The notes beneath the pieces are model-generated. The model was not told where the DNA came from and did no database searches. It saw nothing but the letters and a program-made list of their open reading frames with translations. Shown here piece after piece: positions 1 through 8,719 of a DNA stretch of 64,000 nt. Source of the DNA: Alteromonas stellipolaris (GTDB taxonomy: Bacteria > Pseudomonadota > Gammaproteobacteria > Enterobacterales > Alteromonadaceae); contig NZ_CP013926.1 of the NCBI RefSeq assembly GCF_001562115.1, positions 2,914,001 to 2,978,000 of the forward strand, read 5' to 3'. The position numbers and the translations under genes are program-made. Each line of letters opens with the position of its first letter. Position 1 is the first letter of the stretch.

Positions 1-444
1 TGACCAAGCTCTTTTGAGCTTAACAGATATCAGTTTACATAAATCTGGGGAGCCGATTAACTTACAGGGTTTTGGTCTTAAAGCTTCATCCCAAGCACGC
101 TGTTCGGCTTTAACTGCACGGTAGCACTTCAATCCGCCATTTCTTTTTATCTCTCGGCTGATTGTTGAGGGCGCTCTAGACAAACGCCTAGCAATTTCTC
201 GAATGGATTGATTGCTGACTAAGCAGCGTGATATCTCTTCTCTTTCATCAAGCGAGAGAGACTGTGGGTGCCTTTTTCGGTCTGGCGGCCAATACCCTCC
301 AGTTTGATAGATGGTGGGCATAATCGAAGAATGATAGCGGTCAAACATTCGGGCGATATCATGCAACGAGTCGCCCTTTTTATATCTTTCCCATATAAGT
401 GCTTTTTGTTCAGGTGAATAATAGATACGTTTTCTTTGTTTCAT
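1..444 (-). CDS. IS30-family transposase, N-terminal part (truncated by window edge)
   Basis: The first 148 codons are visible from the ATG at 442-444 to the window edge, with no stop. The start reads MKQRKRIYYSPEQKALIW. It is followed by a helix-turn-helix stretch with SIREIARRLSRAPSTISREI at about residues 90-110, the DNA-binding signature of IS30-type DDE transposases. Further on, YRAVKAEQRAWDEALRPK is the basic linker seen after this domain. The DDE catalytic residues would lie past the window edge, so integrity cannot be judged. The protein would bind the terminal repeats and mobilise the element. Confidence 0.85.
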   Translation of the reverse strand, partial: MKQRKRIYYSPEQKALIWERYKKGDSLHDIARMFDRYHSSIMPTIYQTGGYWPPDRKRHPQSLSLDEREEISRCLVSNQSIREIARRLSRAPSTISREIKRNGGLKCYRAVKAEQRAWDEALRPKPCKLIGSPDLCKLISVKLKRAWS

Positions 445-469
445 GGCAACGTTCCTCCTTAAATAAGGA

Positions 470-497
470 TAGCGTTGCATTCACCAATTGAATTCAA
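470..497 (-). repeat. IS30-type terminal inverted repeat
   Basis: Read inward on the minus strand, this reads TTGAATTCAATTGGTGAATG followed by CAACGC, ending about 25 bp upstream of the transposase start. The ATTCAATTGGT core with a downstream CAACGC resembles the IS30 terminal repeat from memory. The exact outer boundary is uncertain by a few bases because the partner repeat is not in the window. Confidence 0.55.
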
Positions 498-808
498 GAC
501 AAGAAGCGGACGTTCAGGGCTCTCTGCTCTTGATTTCGATATTTACCATAAGCGGAAGTTAATATGCTTTATTCTGACTGATTCCTCAGTGGCATAAAGA
601 AGTTGTTCAGACCACAATAGTCCACAGAATACGCCTCCAAAAGCCGAATGTTAAATATTACAATTGATAACCAATCTTAAAACTCCAAATTTTTATTACA
701 AAGCGATTTACGAGCTACCTCCGCATTTTGTCAAAAGAAGTCGAATGATCGTTAAAGGGGTAAGTAAATCCGGGGCATTGATTTATAAACCCAAATGCCC
801 CAGTGCTG
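498..808. repeat. Gene-free stretch with dispersed repeat copy A
   Basis: No credible gene lies between the IS end and the end of czcA. At 498-517 it reads GACAAGAAGCGGACGTTCAG, nearly the same as AGACAAGAAACGGACATTCA at about 9319 and related to ACAAACAGCAGACGTTCAAT at 11041. An ATAAGCGGAAGTT motif about 35 bp further is echoed by ATAAGCAGACATCT near 11090. These copies look like diverged members of one intergenic repeat. A short open frame at 664-882 overlaps the end of czcA and has no support as a gene. Confidence 0.55.
772..801 (-). terminator. Stem-loop just after the czcA stop codon
   Basis: GGGGCATT at 772-779 pairs exactly with AATGCCCC at 794-801 around a 14-nt loop, starting 8 nt beyond the czcA stop on the minus strand. 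There is no run of T after the stem, so it may be a weak terminator or an mRNA 3'-end stabiliser for the efflux operon rather than a strong intrinsic terminator. Confidence 0.45.
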
Positions 809-3800
809 TTAATTCACCTTATTGTGAACTAGTCTATAGAGTACAGGTAGTACAACCAGAGTTAACAAGGTCGAGGATATGATCCCACCAATGACCACGG
901 TTGCCAGAGGTCGCTGCACCTCTGCGCCAGTACCTACGTTAAGCGCCATGGGCACAAAACCAAGGCTCGCCACTAGCGCGGTCATCAGTACTGGCCGTAA
1001 GCGAGTCATTGCTCCATCAATAATCGAGTTTACTAACTCGCCAGTTTCTTCCATCCTCTGCCTGATAAAAGACAGCATCACCAGTCCATTCAATACAGCA
1101 ATACCAGAGAGCGCGATAAAACCAATCCCTGCGGATATTGAAAGAGGCATATCTCTGATCCAAAGTGCAAAGATGCCGCCAGTTAATGCCAAAGGGACGC
1201 CTGTAAAAATTATCATGGCGTCTTTGACTGAGCCGAATGCAATCACAAGTAATGCAAGGATCAGAAAAAGCGTTGCGGGCACAACCAAACTCAGTCGCTG
1301 ACTTGCGCTTTCCAATTGCTCAAACGTACCGCCATAACTTATCCAGTAGCCATTTGGCAGTACCACATTGACTGCGATCTGCTCTTTAGCATCATTCACA
1401 AAAGAGCCTAAATCACGATCTCTCACATTTGCTGTGACGACGATACGGCGCTTTGCGTTTTCTCGACTTATCTGACTGGGTATATTGGTATATTCAAGCT
1501 CAGCCACCTCGGCGATTGGCACATACTCACCAGCATTGGTCATGATTGGGATATTTCTCAGCGCTTCTAAATCACTGCGAACCTCTTCAGGATAACGAAC
1601 AACAATCTCAAAGCGTCTGTCGCCTTCAAATACCAAACCAGCTTCTTTGCCGCCAACGGATGCACTTAACCACGTTTGCAAGTCAGTTACGTCTAAGTTG
1701 TAACGCGCCAGCGCATAAGGTTTCGGGTTCACCGTGAAGATGGGGATCTCATCTACTTGTTCTACTCGTGCATCAGCAGCGCCCGGAATATCTTGTAATA
1801 CGGCTAAAACATCACTAGCTGAATCCCGCAGCTTATCCAGATCATCACCATATATCTTGATCCCTAAATCTGCCCTAACGCCACTAATCAATTCGTTAAA
1901 GCGCATCTGTATGGGTTGCGTAAACTCATAGTTATTGCCGGGTACATTTTGAAGATCCCTCTCCAATTGCTCGACAAATTCCGCTTTCGATAATGCAGGG
2001 TTTGGCCATCCATCAATTGGGTTTAGCATTACAAAAGTGTCGGTGACGTTGGGTGGCATAGCATCAGTAGCCACCTCAGCAGTACCAGTTTTAGCAAATA
2101 CGGTGTTTACCTGTGGGTATTGCATAATAACCTGTTCAAGCCGTTTTTGCATATCGACAGCTTGTTCAATTCCTGTGCCGGGCACTCTCATCGCATGAAG
2201 GGCTATGTCACCCTCATCTAGTTGCGGCACAAATTCAGAACCTAGGCGCATCCCAAACCAAACACTTATAACTACGAGTAATGTTGCTGCACCTACTACC
2301 AACCATCGTAATTTTAATGCCCACTCCAATACAGGGCGGTAAACTGATTTAGCCCCAGTGATTATTGGACTCTCTTTTTCACTGACTTTGCCTGACATAA
2401 ACATAGCAACGGCTGCGGGCACAATGGTGATTGAAAATACCATTGCCGCTAGCAATGCCAATATTACGGTAGCCGCCATCGGGTGAAACATCTTCCCTTC
2501 GACACCTGTTAAGCTAAAGATAGGAATGTACACAATCGTGATTATCACCACGCCAAATAGACTTGGGCGTATCACCTCATTCGTTGCCTCAAATACGACT
2601 TCAAGACGTTCTCTGAGAGGCAGTATTGCACCCGTTCGCCGCTGCGATTCACTTAATCGCCTAATACAGTTCTCGACGATAATAACCGCTCCATCGACAA
2701 TCAGTCCAAAGTCTAACGCGCCTAAGCTCATTAGGTTCGCGCTAACACCCGTTTGTACCATGCCTATTATTGTGGCAAGCATGGCAAGTGGGATGACAGC
2801 GGCGGTGATAATTGCTGCCCGTATATTGCCCAGCAATAAAAATAAGACAACAATAACGAGTAGTGCGCCTTCAACAAGGTTTTTTTGTACTGTATTGATG
2901 GCTTTATCCACGAGCGTAGTGCGATCGTATACACTTTGGATAATTACGCCCTCTGGCAAGCTTGCTTGGATTTCATCCACTTTATCAGCCACGTCTAGTG
3001 CAACAGCTCGGCTATTTTCGCCTATTAGCATCATAGCTGTGCCCAACACCGTCTCTTGCCCGTCTCGTGTTGCAGCGCCCGTTCTAAGCTCCCTACCGAT
3101 GGCGATTTCTGCAATGTCATTTACCGTAACGGGAGATTGATTTGTAAGTGTTACCACCACGTTACCGATGTCCTCAACACTCGAAAGTCTCGCTTGTGAA
3201 CGTACTAGTATTTGCTGGCCGTTGCGTTCAATGTACCCAGCGCCCTGATTAGCGTTATTTCGATTTAATGCCCGCAATAAATCGTCAGTACTAACGCCGT
3301 AATTAAGCATAAGTTGAGGATTAGGCTTCACATGATATTGTTTGGTAAACCCCCCAATAGCATTAACCTCTGTTACCCCTTTAACCAAGGCCAGTTGAGG
3401 TTTCACCACCCAATCGTGTAACTCTCGAAGCGCCATTACATCAAATTTTCTGCCATCGGCAGTTACTGTGCCGGGCTTCGCGCTAAGCGTGTACATGTAA
3501 ATTTCACCCAAACCTGTGGCAATCGGCCCCATCTTAGGCTCAATACCATCGGGTAATTGGCTTTTGATAATGCCTAGCCGTTCGTTTATGAGGTTTCTGG
3601 CAAAATAGAGATCCGTGCCTTCTTCAAAAACGGCCGTCACTTGTGATAAGCCATAGCGCGATAGTGAACGTGTGTAGTCCAAGTTTGGTAATCCTGCCAA
3701 AGCGTTTTCTACCAAAAAGGTGATACGTTGTTCAGTTTCAAGCGGTGAATAACCTTCTGCTTGTGTGTTGATTTGTACCTGAACGTTGGTGATATCGGGT

Positions 3801-3916
3801 ACGGCATCAATAGGCAGCTTTTGATAACTGAATAGGCCTAATCCAATCACCAAAAAGGAAAGCATCAGAAAAATACCGCGCTTTTCGATTGCGGTACGAA
3901 TAATGGAAACTAGCAT
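809..3916 (-). CDS. czcA: CzcA-type heavy-metal efflux RND pump
   Basis: Inner-membrane proton-driven pump of the HME-RND family, 1035 residues, the usual full length. With CzcB and CzcC it should move divalent metal ions (Zn, Co, Cd) from periplasm or cytoplasm out of the cell. The fourth membrane segment carries DFGLIVDGAVIIVEN, which puts Asp402, Asp408 and Glu415 at the positions known to be essential in Cupriavidus CzcA. This motif separates Zn/Co/Cd pumps from the Cu/Ag CusA type. Two large periplasmic loops (about residues 35-340 and 560-870) lie between membrane bundles, the normal RND layout. It is the last gene of the minus-strand operon, 60 nt after czcB, and a stem-loop follows its stop. 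Confidence 0.95.
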   Translation of the reverse strand: MLVSIIRTAIEKRGIFLMLSFLVIGLGLFSYQKLPIDAVPDITNVQVQINTQAEGYSPLETEQRITFLVENALAGLPNLDYTRSLSRYGLSQVTAVFEEGTDLYFARNLINERLGIIKSQLPDGIEPKMGPIATGLGEIYMYTLSAKPGTVTADGRKFDVMALRELHDWVVKPQLALVKGVTEVNAIGGFTKQYHVKPNPQLMLNYGVSTDDLLRALNRNNANQGAGYIERNGQQILVRSQARLSSVEDIGNVVVTLTNQSPVTVNDIAEIAIGRELRTGAATRDGQETVLGTAMMLIGENSRAVALDVADKVDEIQASLPEGVIIQSVYDRTTLVDKAINTVQKNLVEGALLVIVVLFLLLGNIRAAIITAAVIPLAMLATIIGMVQTGVSANLMSLGALDFGLIVDGAVIIVENCIRRLSESQRRTGAILPLRERLEVVFEATNEVIRPSLFGVVIITIVYIPIFSLTGVEGKMFHPMAATVILALLAAMVFSITIVPAAVAMFMSGKVSEKESPIITGAKSVYRPVLEWALKLRWLVVGAATLLVVISVWFGMRLGSEFVPQLDEGDIALHAMRVPGTGIEQAVDMQKRLEQVIMQYPQVNTVFAKTGTAEVATDAMPPNVTDTFVMLNPIDGWPNPALSKAEFVEQLERDLQNVPGNNYEFTQPIQMRFNELISGVRADLGIKIYGDDLDKLRDSASDVLAVLQDIPGAADARVEQVDEIPIFTVNPKPYALARYNLDVTDLQTWLSASVGGKEAGLVFEGDRRFEIVVRYPEEVRSDLEALRNIPIMTNAGEYVPIAEVAELEYTNIPSQISRENAKRRIVVTANVRDRDLGSFVNDAKEQIAVNVVLPNGYWISYGGTFEQLESASQRLSLVVPATLFLILALLVIAFGSVKDAMIIFTGVPLALTGGIFALWIRDMPLSISAGIGFIALSGIAVLNGLVMLSFIRQRMEETGELVNSIIDGAMTRLRPVLMTALVASLGFVPMALNVGTGAEVQRPLATVVIGGIISSTLLTLVVLPVLYRLVHNKVN

Positions 3917-3976
3917 CTTAAACCTCCCTTAGAACTACACGCTATTTGACAGGGAAATATCAGTTGTGGTGAGGCA

Positions 3977-4912
3977 TTAATGATCATGGCCTGCCTCCGA
4001 TTTTTCCAAATCTGCTTTAATTATGTAGCTATTGGAAGCCACGACGCGTTCGCCTGCTTCAAGGCCACTGATGACCTCGATATAGCGACCATCTGAGACA
4101 CCAAGCTCTACCGCTCTGGGCGCATACTCATCACCCTCAACCACAAAAACAACTTGTTTGGCTTCATACTCTTGCACAGAAGATAGAGGAACCGAATGAC
4201 TTACTGACTTAGTTGACGTCTTAACTTGTGCTTTGACCAGCGTGCCGAGTGGCCAATATCCAGTACTATTGTCGACAGCTATATTGGCAAGAGAGTGTGG
4301 ATTGCCATCAGTTGAAGGCGTAATGTAAGCAATCTTGGAGGTTTGGTTGAAACCTGCGTGGCTTAGTTCAACTGACTGTCCAACCTTGATGCTGCTAAGC
4401 ATTTGTGAAAAAACGGTCAGCTGTGCCCATACGTTTTTATAGTTAGCTAACGAAAAAAGTACTTGCCCGTTTGATAACTCCCCATTATTCGCATGTCGCG
4501 CAATCACATTGCCATCAAAAGGTGACGTGATGGAATAACTTTTTAAACTCTCATTGGACTCAACAACCGCTAAAATATCACCTTTCTTAACGGAGTCGCC
4601 AATGTTGACTTTTACATCTTTAATAACACCGTCAAACCGTGCTCTTATATGACTAAGTGAGGCGGGGTCTGCACTAATTCGCCCATAAAGCGTACTCGTT
4701 AACGCAATATCGCGTGCGAGCACGGGAGTTGCAGAAATACCATTCTGAATTGCTGTTTCATTGCTCATTCTTACGACTTCACCTGCGTGATTGTCTTGAT
4801 CGCTGGAACTTACATCACTGTGTTTACCTTCTGCGATTGCGGTTAGGCTATAAAGGCTAAGGGTGAAGATAGAAATAAGTACTTTTTGTATTGTGAATTT
4901 ATTCATAATCAT
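3977..4912 (-). CDS. czcB: CzcB-type membrane fusion protein (periplasmic adaptor)
   Basis: Periplasmic adaptor linking the RND pump to the outer-membrane channel. A signal peptide occupies about residues 1-27 (hydrophobic core, AIA before EGK). The barrel-sandwich (lipoyl-like) halves follow: RARFDGVIKDVKVNIGDSVK at about 95-115 and ITSPFDGNVIARHANNGELS a little later. A beta-barrel domain and the usual ISGLEAGERVVASNSYIIKA end segment complete it. At 311 residues it is shorter than Cupriavidus CzcB and lacks a long helical hairpin and a His-rich N-terminal extension, though DHxxH-type residues are found at both ends. The start overlaps the end of czcC by 14 nt, which suggests translational coupling. 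Confidence 0.9.
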   Translation of the reverse strand: MIMNKFTIQKVLISIFTLSLYSLTAIAEGKHSDVSSSDQDNHAGEVVRMSNETAIQNGISATPVLARDIALTSTLYGRISADPASLSHIRARFDGVIKDVKVNIGDSVKKGDILAVVESNESLKSYSITSPFDGNVIARHANNGELSNGQVLFSLANYKNVWAQLTVFSQMLSSIKVGQSVELSHAGFNQTSKIAYITPSTDGNPHSLANIAVDNSTGYWPLGTLVKAQVKTSTKSVSHSVPLSSVQEYEAKQVVFVVEGDEYAPRAVELGVSDGRYIEVISGLEAGERVVASNSYIIKADLEKSEAGHDH

Positions 4913-6296
4913 GACTTCTTATCGAAATGTTAGATGACTGCTGCCAATTGTTTTTGTGACTTGGGTGAATTGAGTCATCATTGTGCTCATTCGTCAGCGC
5001 GAGACCTGTGAGCGTTTCAATTTCTGTTTTGCTTAGATGCACTTGAGACGCCGCCTCTATTAATGTCAGGCGGGTTGCCAGAAATTCTTGTCGAGTAGTT
5101 ACCCATTCCAAGTAGCTGAAACGGCCCTCCAAATAGGCGTTCTCGACTAAATCTAACGCGCCCTTTAACTGAGGAATTACCTTGCGCTGAAGTGTGTCAA
5201 TCTCTAGCAATGCTCGTGTATGTTCGCCTAACGCTTGATTAACTGAATGTAATAGGCTGCGAACGTTGCTTTGTCTTTGCTGCTCTATTGCGTCAAGACG
5301 TGCCCTGTTTGCTTCATATTCACCAAGGTTTCGTTCTTTTTGAAACAATGGAACGCTTACGCCGGCAACCAGTGCGGTTTCATCAATACCTTGCATTTTG
5401 CGAAGCCCCGCTGACCACTCAATATCAGCGCGGTTATTCGCTTGCACTAAACGAAGCTGCGCCGCTTGCACACGGCTTTGTTTAGCGTATAGGTCAATGT
5501 GAGGGCTATTTTGGATTGCGACTGCCAGCGCATCAAACGACGCAACTTTGTTAAAAGCAAAAAGATCGCCTTCCACACGCTTAAAGCTCGGTGCCTGCTC
5601 CCCCCACATGATGGATAAACTGCGCAGGCCAAATCGAAGGTCTTGTTGAGCTAGATTAACATCGAGCTTTGCTTGGGCCAGCGCAGCTTGGGCACGTTTT
5701 TGTTCTAACAAGGGGGACGCGCCTGCTTCAACGCGTTTCGTTACGGCATTCAATGTATAAAGTGCAAGTGCCTTTGCATCTTTTATGACGTCTAAGTTCG
5801 CCTGCAATACGAGTACTTTGATGTAACGACGATTAAGCTCACCGAGGATATTTAAGGTGAGTATTCGCTTTTCAACATCTTCCTGTATTCTTCGTTCAGA
5901 GAGTACATACAACCTTGCTGCTGGCTTATCATTGAGCTGTAACACTGAGGATAATGTCAAGGTAACTTCAAGCTCTTTGAGACCTGATACCTCGCCGGTT
6001 CCCAAAAAGTTCTCTAATTCAACCCCTGCATTCAATGCGGGTTTAAGCGCTGCCGTTTTTGACTCTCCGTCTATAACACGTTGTTTAAATTCAAATTCAT
6101 ACAAACTTGGATTGTTGGCAAGTGTTAGTCTAAAAGCGTCCTCAAGAGTCAGCGTTTCTCGTATGGGCGCTTGGACACTTTTGTCTACAAATCTGTTGGT
6201 TTTCGCCGCATGAGCGGTCGGTGGACTGAGTAATAAGCCCAGTATGCAACTGCACACAATGGCAGATGCATGCCCGAAAATAGGAAACATTTTCAT
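4899..6296 (-). CDS. czcC: CzcC-type outer-membrane efflux channel (TolC family)
   Basis: Outer-membrane factor that completes the CzcCBA complex. The N-terminus has a signal peptide of about 30 residues ending PTAHAA. The rest is two repeats of long amphipathic helices typical of TolC-like proteins, for example AFRLTLANNPSLYEFEFKQR near residue 55 and the second repeat with NAYLEGRFSYLEWVTTRQEF at about 385-405, the usual OEP-domain signature. Length (465) is normal for CzcC. The ATG at 6296 is chosen because a signal sequence follows directly. A longer frame upstream has no signal sequence. Confidence 0.9.
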   Translation of the reverse strand: MKMFPIFGHASAIVCSCILGLLLSPPTAHAAKTNRFVDKSVQAPIRETLTLEDAFRLTLANNPSLYEFEFKQRVIDGESKTAALKPALNAGVELENFLGTGEVSGLKELEVTLTLSSVLQLNDKPAARLYVLSERRIQEDVEKRILTLNILGELNRRYIKVLVLQANLDVIKDAKALALYTLNAVTKRVEAGASPLLEQKRAQAALAQAKLDVNLAQQDLRFGLRSLSIMWGEQAPSFKRVEGDLFAFNKVASFDALAVAIQNSPHIDLYAKQSRVQAAQLRLVQANNRADIEWSAGLRKMQGIDETALVAGVSVPLFQKERNLGEYEANRARLDAIEQQRQSNVRSLLHSVNQALGEHTRALLEIDTLQRKVIPQLKGALDLVENAYLEGRFSYLEWVTTRQEFLATRLTLIEAASQVHLSKTEIETLTGLALTNEHNDDSIHPSHKNNWQQSSNISIRSHDYE

Positions 6297-6368
6297 TGGA
6301 ATATCCTAATAATTTATCAATGTTTAGCATCGCGAGTGTTATCAGCGCGGTGCTATCGAAAAAACGTA

Positions 6369-6746
6369 CTAGGAAGTAATTTTGGGGGGGCGAAGTAATC
6401 GGTTAATAGGTGCGTCAATTACCGCATCTAAATAGTTGAAATTGTGGACTGAAACCACTGTTTTCAGACTGTTGATATGACTCTGACTGACCCATTGTGC
6501 ATGTGTGCCATGGCAGTGGCCGCAATGGTGACAATCAGCAGGATTGTGGTGCTCTGCACTTACTTTATCACTGGTTTCATTGGTAGACAGCTCAGACTGT
6601 TCTTGCTTGTGTTCTGAATGCTTATGCTCGTGTTGCAAGTGCTGAATGTCTATTGCATGAAAATCTAACGAATTCGCCACAGCAGAAAACGACTGAAAGA
6701 GTATCAGCGAGATCACGATGTAACTTATGCGTTTTAGATTTTTCAT
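6369..6746 (-). CDS. His/Cys-rich periplasmic metal-binding protein, CzcI-like
   Basis: A 125-residue exported protein. The signal peptide covers about residues 1-24 (ends SAVANS). The mature part is crowded with possible metal ligands: HLQHEHKHSEHKQE around residues 36-49 and CHHCGHCHGTHAQ at about 73-85. It lies directly upstream of czcC in the operon, the same place as the small CzcI protein in Cupriavidus czc clusters, whose role there is regulatory or buffering. Assignment to CzcI is by position and composition, not by sequence identity. A periplasmic metal chaperone or sensor for the Czc pump is the inferred role. Confidence 0.65.
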   Translation of the reverse strand: MKNLKRISYIVISLILFQSFSAVANSLDFHAIDIQHLQHEHKHSEHKQEQSELSTNETSDKVSAEHHNPADCHHCGHCHGTHAQWVSQSHINSLKTVVSVHNFNYLDAVIDAPINRLLRPPKITS

Positions 6747-6765
6747 GTATGAAAGTTTACCAAGC

Positions 6766-7665
6766 CTAATTCACTTCGTCACGACATTGCTCATTAGCAA
6801 ACTCCAGCTCAACTGTCGTATGTTCAAATTTATACTTTTCTAACGAACTGTGTATGTTTTCTTTGAGTGATTGGAGGAGCGCAAGACTGACATCTTCATC
6901 AAGAACAAGATGGACCGTCATTACATTACGCTCACCGTCTAGAGACCAAATATGAAAATGATGAAGATCACTTACCTTATCGTTTGCCAGTAAATCGCTT
7001 CGAATCTTTGAAAGCTGTTCTTCATCGGGCGTTGCTTGCAAAAACAGCATTAGGGTTTCTTTGAGATTGCGGAACACATTGAAAAGGATGAAAAAAGTAA
7101 AGCCAATGGATAAGATTGGATCTAAAATAGGCCAAGGCTTAAACATTAAGACGATGGACACGATAAATACTGCTACCCAACCAAGCACATCTTCCAGCAA
7201 ATGCCAGTTGAGGACTCGCTCATTTAATGAGTCTCCCTCACTCAGTTTGTAAGCCGCAAAGCCGTTTACTGCCATCCCAAAGACAGACAATAAAACCATC
7301 CCTTCAACTTGGGGCATTTCAGGCTCAGCCAAACGAGGTATCGCTTCAAGCAATATCCAAATGGAGCCTACCGTCAGCACAATACCGTTAATCAATGCAC
7401 CGAGTAAGGAAAACCGTTTGTAGCCGTATGAGAATGTTTGATTAGAATCTTTATCGCTAAGCTTGTTTAACCCCCAAGCAGTGCCAATCGACAAACTATC
7501 GCCCAAGTCGTGGACAGCATCTGCCATAATAGCGGTGCTGTTGGTAACCCATCCACCAATAAATTCAATAATAGTGAACACCACATTTAAGCAAAAGGCC
7601 CAACCAATACGTTTAGACGCGTTGGCTGAATTTACGTGCGAGTGTGAATGGTTATGATTGTGCAT
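6766..7665 (-). CDS. czcD: CzcD-type cation diffusion facilitator
   Basis: Inner-membrane proton/metal antiporter that exports Zn2+, Cd2+ or Co2+ from cytoplasm to periplasm, where CzcCBA can pick the ions up. The N-terminus is His-rich (MHNHNHSHSHVN). Transmembrane helix 2 has HDLGDS and helix 5 has HLLEDVLGW, giving the paired His/Asp metal site of Zn-type CDF proteins. A cytoplasmic C-terminal domain with HHFHIWSLDGERNVMTVHLV follows. Length (299) is normal. The start overlaps the DUF3703 gene upstream by 14 nt, and the CzcI-like gene follows after 19 nt. Confidence 0.92.
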   Translation of the reverse strand: MHNHNHSHSHVNSANASKRIGWAFCLNVVFTIIEFIGGWVTNSTAIMADAVHDLGDSLSIGTAWGLNKLSDKDSNQTFSYGYKRFSLLGALINGIVLTVGSIWILLEAIPRLAEPEMPQVEGMVLLSVFGMAVNGFAAYKLSEGDSLNERVLNWHLLEDVLGWVAVFIVSIVLMFKPWPILDPILSIGFTFFILFNVFRNLKETLMLFLQATPDEEQLSKIRSDLLANDKVSDLHHFHIWSLDGERNVMTVHLVLDEDVSLALLQSLKENIHSSLEKYKFEHTTVELEFANEQCRDEVN

Positions 7666-8017
7666 TTCTAATTTTTTCCAATATGGCTTTGTTTTCGGGT
7701 GAAATAGGCATTGGCTTGAATGGACTCACGTTTGCCCCACCAGTATTGCCCTCAGGCAATAAGCCAATTGGAGTTTTAGTCAGCGAACCTATCATTCTAA
7801 AAATTTGTCCAAATATCTCTTTAAGGTCGCGGCGTTTTATTCCAAATTTAAGCATTTCATAATGCACTCGTGTGTGGTGGTATGTTGAGTACTGACCGAT
7901 AACATGAGCATCCTCTAAGGCCTTAAATCCTGCTTTATTGTCATTGTTCGAAAGGGATTTATGCGCGGCGCTCAGTTTTTGAAGTATGTAAGGTTTTGCT
8001 GCTTGAGTGAAATTCAT
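7652..8017 (-). CDS. DUF3703 family protein in metal-efflux operon
   Basis: A 121-residue soluble protein without signal peptide or membrane segment. Its features (YHHTRVHYEMLKFGIKRRD in the middle and a Pro/Gly-rich tail LPEGNTGGANVSPFKPMPI) fit the DUF3703 family, which I recall as commonly linked to metal-resistance genes. Its biochemical role is unknown. It overlaps the transporter gene before it by 4 nt (ATGA) and czcD after it by 14 nt, so the three are almost certainly co-translated. Conserved His residues could bind metal, but this is inference. Confidence 0.7.
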   Translation of the reverse strand: MNFTQAAKPYILQKLSAAHKSLSNNDNKAGFKALEDAHVIGQYSTYHHTRVHYEMLKFGIKRRDLKEIFGQIFRMIGSLTKTPIGLLPEGNTGGANVSPFKPMPISPENKAILEKIRNAQS

Positions 8018-8640
8018 ACGATCTCTCCATTCGTCGAGCTGTTTTCACGGAATTCCTGTCTGGCGTCTTTTAGAATTAAGACTGCGCCTCGTAACACAAC
8101 GATAGAAACAATAAAACCTATGACCAAATCAGGCCAACGAGTATCGAATAGATAAACCATCGCACCCGCCAATATCACTCCTATGTTTGCAATGACGTCG
8201 TTTGCCGAGAATATCCAACTTGCTCGCATATGCACCTCGCCATTTTTTTGTTTTCTGATTATCGCCAAACATATAACGTTGGCGATAAGTGCAACACCGC
8301 CCATGCCCATCATAAGCATAGATTCAGGCTCACTTCCAAAGGTTGCGCGACGCGCTATGTCAACCAAAATAAATAGGCCTAATGCCAATTGAAAACACCC
8401 ACTGATTTTTGCAGCATTGGCTTTGTGAACAATTGTTTTCCCTACTGCATATATACCAACACCGTAAACGACTGCGTCAGCCAACATATCAAGGGAGTCT
8501 GCAATAAGTGCCGTTGAGTCAGCGAGTAACCCTACACTCATTTCAATGATAAACATCACAGCATTGATGCCCAATAGCCAGTAGAGAACTGCCTTTTGTT
8601 CTTGGTCTTTTATCTCAATTTCGCACCCACAACTACTCAT
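8014..8640 (-). CDS. Short CDF-type cation transporter without C-terminal domain
   Basis: About 208 residues, all of it the six-helix membrane part of the cation diffusion facilitator family. The cytoplasmic C-terminal domain is absent, so it is shorter than ordinary CDF proteins. Metal-site residues appear as DSLDMLADA in helix 2 and SANDVIAN in helix 5. A Cys pair (SSCGCEIE) lies near the N-terminus. The frame is open from a GTG at 8661, but the predicted transcript would begin only a few bases upstream of that, so the ATG at 8640 with GCGAG ahead of it is the better start. It is the first gene of the metal operon and directly faces the MerR regulator. Confidence 0.8.
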   Translation of the reverse strand: MSSCGCEIEIKDQEQKAVLYWLLGINAVMFIIEMSVGLLADSTALIADSLDMLADAVVYGVGIYAVGKTIVHKANAAKISGCFQLALGLFILVDIARRATFGSEPESMLMMGMGGVALIANVICLAIIRKQKNGEVHMRASWIFSANDVIANIGVILAGAMVYLFDTRWPDLVIGFIVSIVVLRGAVLILKDARQEFRENSSTNGEIV

Positions 8641-8671
8641 AAAGACACTCGCTTTACTCACCTATGATTCG

Positions 8672-8702
8672 AGTGTAAACTCTATACTTGGTATAGAGTC
8701 AA
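8672..8702 (-). promoter_or_regulatory. MerR-type promoter/operator of the efflux operon
   Basis: Reading the minus strand, TTGACT (8702-8697) and TACACT (8677-8672) serve as -35 and -10, separated by 19 bp. That over-long spacer is the hallmark of MerR-activated promoters. Inside it lies a perfect dyad, ACTCTATA (8679-8686) and TATAGAGT (8692-8699), with a 5-bp centre CTTGG. The MerR regulator starts 18 bp to the right on the other strand, so binding here should control both directions. Transcription would begin near 8665. Confidence 0.88.
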
Positions 8703-8719
8703 GCTTTAGGCAAGTTAAA

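Larger units (their letters stand above)
1..497 (-). mobile_element. IS30-family insertion sequence, one end only
   Basis: The left window edge cuts an insertion sequence. What remains is the 5' part of a transposase gene read on the minus strand plus the adjacent element end near 470-497. The IS30 assignment rests on the transposase N-terminus and on a terminal sequence that resembles the IS30 end as I recall it (ATTCAATTGGT followed by a CAACGC-like stretch, read inward). The other end and any target duplication lie outside the window. Confidence 0.75.

Noticed and set aside
664..882. Plus-strand frame of 72 codons overlapping the czcA end
   Set aside because: It runs over the czcA stop and stem-loop, has no recognisable ribosome-binding site and no protein-like features.
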